Below, piece after piece: positions 7,601-10,593 of a stretch of 10,593 nucleotides of DNA. The stretch's first letter is position 1. Each line of letters begins with the position of its first letter. Under the pieces are notes generated by a model. It made no database searches, had not been told where the DNA came from, and saw nothing but the letters and a program-made list of their open reading frames with translations. Made by a program: the position numbers and the translations under genes. Origin of the DNA: Rhizobiaceae bacterium (lineage in GTDB: Bacteria > Pseudomonadota > Alphaproteobacteria > Rhizobiales > Rhizobiaceae); NCBI GenBank assembly GCA_020696915.1, contig JAJFMR010000069.1, positions 1 to 10,593 on the forward strand. Direction: 5' to 3'.

Positions 7601-10593
7601 CGCGGCCGGCCTCCTGGGTCAGCGCGGAAGTGACTTCCATCACCTTGTCGCGCAGTGCGCCCGCAACGAGAACGGCGCTGCGCTCCAGCACCTGGCGTAC
7701 ATTGTCGACGCCGGAGGTCAGGGCGCGCTCCATGGTAGCGGTTCGCTCCTCGATGACGCCGGTCTGTCGAAGGAAGGCGTCCTCGATCTTTTCGACATCG
7801 GCAGCAACCGCATCCGATATGTGAACTCGCCGGGCGGCCATCGATTCGATGTGCTCGGCAATCGCCGCATCGATTTCGCGGCGGGCATCCGCGAGCTTGC
7901 CCAGGTCCTCATCGAGCGCCCTGGCGAACTGGCTGCGCCCCTCGGCGAGCCGGGCGACATGTCCGGACACGACGTCGTCGAAATCGGCGCGCCCATCCGC
8001 GACGGCCTGCAGGTCGGCCCGCAAGGCTTGCGACAGGATGTCTCGGCCTTCTGCGATCTTCCTGACCTGCGCGGCGACCAGCGTGCCGACATTCTCGCGC
8101 ACGTCGGCGAGCCTTTGCAGGTCCGCCTCCATGGCGCGCGCGAGGATCTCGCGGCCTTCCCCGATCTTCCCGACCTGTCCGGCTATCATCTCATCGATGC
8201 TCGACCGGGTCTGGGCAAGCTTCCGGAGGTCCTCTTCGAGGGCACGGGCCAGTATGCCGCGGCCTTCGGCCAGCTTTTCGACCTGCCCCGCAACCAGGCC
8301 GTCGATCCCCGAGCGCGTTTCGGCGAGCTTCTGCAGATCCTGATCGAGGGCACGCGTGAGTATTTCACGTCCCTGGGCAAGCTTCTCGACCTGCCCGGCC
8401 ACAAGTCCGTCGATGGTCGAGCGGCTTTCCGCCAGTTTTTCGATATCTTCCCCGAGCGCCCGGGTCAGTTGCGCGCGGCTCTCGGCGAAGCGATCGATCT
8501 GGCTGGTGACGAATGCGTCGATGCTCGAATGGCCTTCGTCGAGCTTTCGAAGGTCGGCCTCGAGCGCCTGGGCGAGCGAATTGCGGCCTTCGGCGAGCTT
8601 CTCCATCTGACGGGCGACCAGAGCCTCGATGCCGGAATGGCCTTCGGCAATCCTGTTGAGGTCAGCTTGGAGGGCGCGGGTAAGAATGTCCCGGCCCTGA
8701 GACAGTTTCTCGACCTGGCCGGCGACGAGGCCATCAATGTTCGAGCGGCTTTCCGCAAGCTTCCGGAGATCGTCCGCAAGGGCGTTCGCCAGCATTTCAC
8801 GGCCTTCGGAAAATTTGCCGATCTGCGCGTCGACGAGGGTCTGGATGTCGGCCGAACGCTCGGCGATCCTGCCGAGGTCGGCTTCCAGCGCCCGGGTGAG
8901 AATGTCACGGCCTTCGGCCAGCTTTTCGACTTGCCCGGCGACGATCCCGTCGATCCCGGCGCGGACCTGCGAAAGCTTGTCCAGATCGTCCTCGAGAGCC
9001 CGTGCCAGCGCGTTGCGGCCCTCGGCAAACTTGCCCACCTGGGTATCGATGAGCGCCTGGATGCCCGCCGACCGGTCGGCGATCCTGGCGAGATCCGCTT
9101 CCAGCGCCCGGGTGAGGATGCCCCGACCCTCGGCCAGCTTTTCGACCTGGGCCGCAACGATGCCGTCGATGGCGGAGCGGGCCTGCGTCAGCTTGTCGAG
9201 GTCGTCGTCCAGAGCGCGTGCCAGCATGTCGCGGCCTTCGGAGAATTTGCCGACCTGCGCATCGATGAGCGTCTGGATACCGGACGACCGTTCGCCGATC
9301 CTGGCAAGGTCCGCTTCCAGCGCCCTGGTAAGGATGTCGCGTCCTTCGGCCAGCTTCTCGACCTGCCCGGCGACGATGTCATCGATGCCGGCGCGGGCCT
9401 CCAGAAGCTTGTCGAGATCGTCCTGAAGGGCGCGCGCCAGCATGTCCCGGCCTTCGGCGAATTTGCCGATCTGCGCGTCGATGAGGGTCTGGATGCCGGA
9501 CGACCGCTCGCCGATCCTGTCGAGGTCCGCTTGCAGTGCCCTGGTCAGGATGTCACGTCCCTCGACGAGCCTTTCGACCTGGCCGGCAACGATGCCGTCG
9601 ATGCTGGAGCGCGCCTCTGACAGCTTGTCGAGATCGGCCGCCAGCGCCCGGCGCAGGATATCGCGGCCCTCGGCGAGTCTTTCCACCTGTCCGGCAACCA
9701 GATTGTCGATGCTGCCGCGGCTTTCTGCCAGCTTCTGCAGATCTTCCTGCAGCGCCTTGGTGAGTGCGCCGCGGCCGACGGCGAATTTCTCGACATGGCT
9801 GTTCAACAATCCGTCGATGGCGCCGAGATCCGCCTCGAGCGCCCGCGACAGGGCTTCGCGGCCCTCGGCCAGCCTTTGGACCTGCCCGGTCACCATGCTT
9901 TCAACTGCGACGCCGCTTTCCCTCAGCTTGGCCACGTCGTTTTCGAGCGCTTCCGAAATCATGTTGCGGCCGTCGCCGAACTTCTGGATCTGCGCGGCGA
10001 CGAGATCGTCTATGCTTTCCATGTCTGCCTTGAGGGCCCGCGAGAGAATGTTGCGTCCCTCACTCAACCTTGCCAGTTGTTCGGCGACAGTTTCCTCAAT
10101 TCCGGCGCGGACTTCCGAAACCTTGTTGAGATCCGTCTCGAGGGTCCGGGCGAGAATGTTGCGGCCTTCGGCCAGCTTGCCGACATGCTCGGCGACCATT
10201 TCATCAATGTGAAGACGCGCTTGCACGAGTTTTCGCGAGTCTTCGGCGAGAGCGCGGGCAAGACCATCCCGCCCGGCCGCAAGCTGTTCGAGTTGGCCTC
10301 CCAGTGCCGCATCGATGGTCGCCCGCTGCTCGTTGACTTTGCGGAGATCCTCCTCGAGAGCCCGGGAAAGCGTGCTCCGACCCTCGGCGAACCTCTGGAT
10401 CTGGCTGCCGACCGCAGCGTCGATGGCGGCGCGTCCTTCGGCAAACTTCTCGAGATCCGAATGCAGGGCGGCGGCCATGCGGTCGCGGCCTTCGGCAAGC
10501 TTCAAAGTGTGTGCATCAACCGCCTGCTGGACCTCGGCGCGGGCCTCGGCGAGACGGGCGATGTCTTCGTCGAACGCCCTCGAAACGATCCTG
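4635..10593 (-). CDS. gpr: Giant repetitive coiled-coil protein, probable polar growth ring protein (GPR/RgsE family); N-terminus outside window
   Basis: 1985 codons are visible and the frame stays open through the right edge, so the true start lies beyond the window. A TTG at 10503-10505 is not the start, because the 29 codons above it continue the same repeat. From the N-terminal side there are four parts. Visible residues 1-918 hold 36-residue repeats marked by AEGR. Residues 1002-1371 hold 29-residue repeats marked by ADQRL or ADRQI. Residues 1372-1772 are further non-repetitive helix. A Pro-rich linker (1773-1872) then leads to a C-terminal domain (1873-1985) ending LTSDTGKVYTMLAHASGRLR. 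There is no transmembrane segment or signal peptide in the visible part. Size, order, apolipoprotein-like helical repeats and the C-terminal domain fit GPR of Agrobacterium (about 2,100 residues, forming a ring at the growing pole and needed for rod shape) and RgsE of Sinorhizobium. Automatic pipelines may call it kinesin-like or apolipoprotein-like; I see no motor or nucleotide-binding motif. The coiled-coil assignment is strong; the family name is from memory and less sure. Confidence 0.7.
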   Translation of the reverse strand, partial: RIVSRAFDEDIARLAEARAEVQQAVDAHTLKLAEGRDRMAAALHSDLEKFAEGRAAIDAAVGSQIQRFAEGRSTLSRALEEDLRKVNEQRATIDAALGGQLEQLAAGRDGLARALAEDSRKLVQARLHIDEMVAEHVGKLAEGRNILARTLETDLNKVSEVRAGIEETVAEQLARLSEGRNILSRALKADMESIDDLVAAQIQKFGDGRNMISEALENDVAKLRESGVAVESMVTGQVQRLAEGREALSRALEADLGAIDGLLNSHVEKFAVGRGALTKALQEDLQKLAESRGSIDNLVAGQVERLAEGRDILRRALAADLDKLSEARSSIDGIVAGQVERLVEGRDILTRALQADLDRIGERSSGIQTLIDAQIGKFAEGRDMLARALQDDLDKLLEARAGIDDIVAGQVEKLAEGRDILTRALEADLARIGERSSGIQTLIDAQVGKFSEGRDMLARALDDDLDKLTQARSAIDGIVAAQVEKLAEGRGILTRALEADLARIADRSAGIQALIDTQVGKFAEGRNALARALEDDLDKLSQVRAGIDGIVAGQVEKLAEGRDILTRALEADLGRIAERSADIQTLVDAQIGKFSEGREMLANALADDLRKLAESRSNIDGLVAGQVEKLSQGRDILTRALQADLNRIAEGHSGIEALVARQMEKLAEGRNSLAQALEADLRKLDEGHSSIDAFVTSQIDRFAESRAQLTRALGEDIEKLAESRSTIDGLVAGQVEKLAQGREILTRALDQDLQKLAETRSGIDGLVAGQVEKLAEGRGILARALEEDLRKLAQTRSSIDEMIAGQVGKIGEGREILARAMEADLQRLADVRENVGTLVAAQVRKIAEGRDILSQALRADLQAVADGRADFDDVVSGHVARLAEGRSQFARALDEDLGKLADARREIDAAIAEHIESMAARRVHISDAVAADVEKIEDAFLRQTGVIEERTATMERALTSGVDNVRQVLERSAVLVAGALRDKVMEVTSALTQEAGRAFTDADRQIAARAEETSAALLARAEEIVRAFEEADGRLASRALETSGALKARGEESVEAMAQRATEISRLFDDADQRLVARAIESASALASRAGDILRNFEDADQRLGLRIGESADALQARAGELGRIFDAVDEKLIARIADGADRLDMRTGEFGRIFDDADRRIAARIADSASAIGTQAGEIASSLEQADQRLAARAGETAEMLATRAIEIGRVFEAADRQIAQRADETAEVLSAKAAETADALAGRAVEIGRVFELADRRMVQRVGETTGALAAKAAELGDVFSEADRQIARRIGETSEALSARAVEIGNVFDAADQHLAARIGDSAAAIGARARDIADVFTETEQRMAARAEKTAAELEGSARAIDDALSRADQRLAAGAEGMAARVDAHVENAESRLVQGAETMGRRLSDQIAQAEAQLVSRANFIAETFAAVGQHVGQSTSEAARTIGANTRELNTMLAERSAEITRILDETATPLVERFSAAGDEFARAVDDTSSRSAERLRSENAALVSALASRTAETLSAVEGARNGLAEGVSGLIDRLAASSRQLNELIELAAQNLANVDDRLTGSTRSFATTTEKASQTFASSARLVDQNTTRLTELSSATLREVASIATKFDEHSRLLASASDLLSSAQSNLEHTLERQSSLEDLAVGLVKKSEDLEQVMRSFEQLIGNTIASAEGRTLESTGKIREAISEVVESATQRFADATEEMRRTAGSIRTELEETRAEIRKGVLELPLEAKESTSAIRRAVGEQINALKELSEIVARSGRGTDVAEPRGGVRSAPQAGPRQQEPQRDGPAAPDHSAPARAAERPVEARDATEGSAGAPQRGWVRDLLTNASRGETTDETMAVPEDAPRPAPSPRSPLQVVESLNSLSMDIAKAIDHDASIELWNRYRHGERDVFTRRLYTLKGQQTFDEIRRKYLADGEFRAAVDRYCEDFEKLLKDVARGDHDNVMTQTYLTSDTGKVYTMLAHASGRLR
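4638..4976 (-). other. C-terminal globular domain of the giant protein
   Basis: The last 113 residues, from VVESLNSLSMDIAKAID to LAHASGRLR, are not repetitive. They contain aromatic and charged residues (ELWNRYRHGERDVFTRRLY, FDEIRRKY, DRYCEDFEKLL, QTYLTSDTGKVY) typical of a folded helical domain. From memory the domain is shared by rhizobial GPR/RgsE proteins. The single visible Cys of this domain is in DRYCEDF. Confidence 0.6.
4977..5276 (-). other. Pro/Ala/Arg-rich disordered linker within the giant protein
   Basis: About 100 residues rich in Pro, Ala, Gly, Arg and Glu separate the helical rod from the C-terminal domain. Regular hydrophobic spacing stops here. One island, GWVRDLLTNASR (about 5055-5090), looks like a short amphipathic helix inside the linker and could be a binding motif. 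Confidence 0.65.
6480..7589 (-). repeat. Array 2: 12 units of a 29-residue (87 bp) coding repeat
   Basis: Twelve consecutive units start ADRQI, ADQRL, ADGRL or a close variant (one starts VDEKL, one TEQRM) and end near EIGRVFEA. Ten are exactly 29 residues. Two, at 7383-7502 and 6828-6947, are 40 residues through an 11-residue insertion. The typical unit is ADQRLAARAGETAEML followed by ATRAIEIGRVFEA. Hydrophobic positions are spaced 3 and 4 apart, as in a long helix. The pattern fades at 6479, where a related but irregular unit follows. Confidence 0.9.
7839..10593 (-). repeat. Array 1: 25 full units plus one partial of a 36-residue (108 bp) coding repeat
   Basis: Reading the minus strand, a partial unit at the window edge is followed by 25 units. 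Twenty-three are 36 residues and two are 29. The first half-unit consensus is AEGRDILTRALEADLAKL. The second half runs R at 22, I at 25, D at 26, V at 29, Q at 32, V at 33, then K-L or K-F at 35-36. The units also divide into two 18-residue halves with matching hydrophobic positions (11, 15, 18). The marker base string for EGR recurs every 108 bases, for example ending at 9240, 9348 and 9456. The array decays at 7838, where AARRVHIS replaces AEGR. It certainly continues past the right edge. Confidence 0.92.
8703..9566 (-). repeat. Higher-order 72-residue (216 bp) tandem block inside array 1
   Basis: Eight successive 36-residue units alternate between two types, giving four 72-residue pairs. 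Type a has RIGERSSGIQTLIDAQ and ends GKF. Type b has DDLDKL, then AR--ID and IVAGQVEKL. The pairs are more alike at unit n+2 than n+1, which shows a recent duplication of two-unit blocks. Many differences between copies are silent third-position changes. Confidence 0.85.

Noticed and set aside
5169..9620. Long open frames on the plus strand opposite the giant gene (about 700 codons each, at 5169-7277 and 7416-9620)
   Set aside because: They mirror the repeat pattern of the minus-strand gene. GC-rich repetitive codons leave antisense frames free of stops; the translations are low-complexity shadows with no family features.
10503..10505. TTG as the start codon of the giant gene
   Set aside because: The 29 codons upstream to the window edge are open and continue the 36-residue repeat in phase, so the start lies outside the window.
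7839..10593. 108-bp periodic DNA considered as a CRISPR or non-coding satellite array
   Set aside because: The period is a multiple of three, changes fall mostly at third positions, and the repeat encodes a continuous helical protein. There are no unique spacers.

Overview
The window looks like chromosomal DNA of an alphaproteobacterium of the Rhizobiales/Hyphomicrobiales (a Mesorhizobium/Agrobacterium-like lineage). It is GC-rich, packed with genes on both strands, and shows family signatures typical of that order. I see no mobile element, RNA gene or CRISPR array, and no gene-free stretch longer than 80 bases.

Layout, left to right. (1) At 1-201 on the minus strand is the 5' end of an enolase-superfamily dipeptide epimerase / N-acetyl-D-Glu racemase (dgcA), cut by the left edge. 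(2) Running away from it on the plus strand is a compact four-gene Mce/Mla-type lipid ABC transporter operon. It encodes a STAS-fused MlaE permease (279-1463), an MlaF ATPase (1476-2297), a long single-pass MlaD/MCE protein (2313-3926) and a PqiC/LinN-like outer-membrane lipoprotein (3969-4601). The order permease, ATPase, MCE protein, lipoprotein matches linKLMN of Sphingobium. The ATPase and permease would form the inner-membrane motor, the MCE protein would reach across the periplasm, and the lipoprotein would be the outer-membrane contact. No mlaC or separate mlaB is present. (3) A 33-bp convergent gap contains a small hairpin. (4) The remaining 5.96 kb is one minus-strand gene (4635 to beyond 10593) that enters from the right edge. 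Its 1985 visible residues are almost entirely helical repeats, followed by a Pro-rich linker and a compact C-terminal domain. I identify it as a member of the giant polar-growth-ring family (GPR of Agrobacterium, RgsE of Sinorhizobium), with moderate confidence.

The most unusual content is the internal architecture of the giant protein. One array has 36-residue (108 bp) units and the other has 29-residue (87 bp) units. Two 29-residue units sit inside the first array and two 40-residue units inside the second. All three lengths are whole-number mixes of heptads (7) and hendecads (11): 29=11+11+7, 36=11+11+7+7 and 40=11+11+11+7. This suggests a long, nearly untwisted alpha-helical rod that evolved by gain and loss of whole coiled-coil repeats. 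A block at 8703-9566 also has a 72-residue (216 bp) higher-order period.

The genes share an envelope theme: lipid trafficking, a possible peptidoglycan-derived D-glutamate enzyme, and polar growth. A functional link is inference from adjacency only. I did not find a clear new enzymatic or defence system here.
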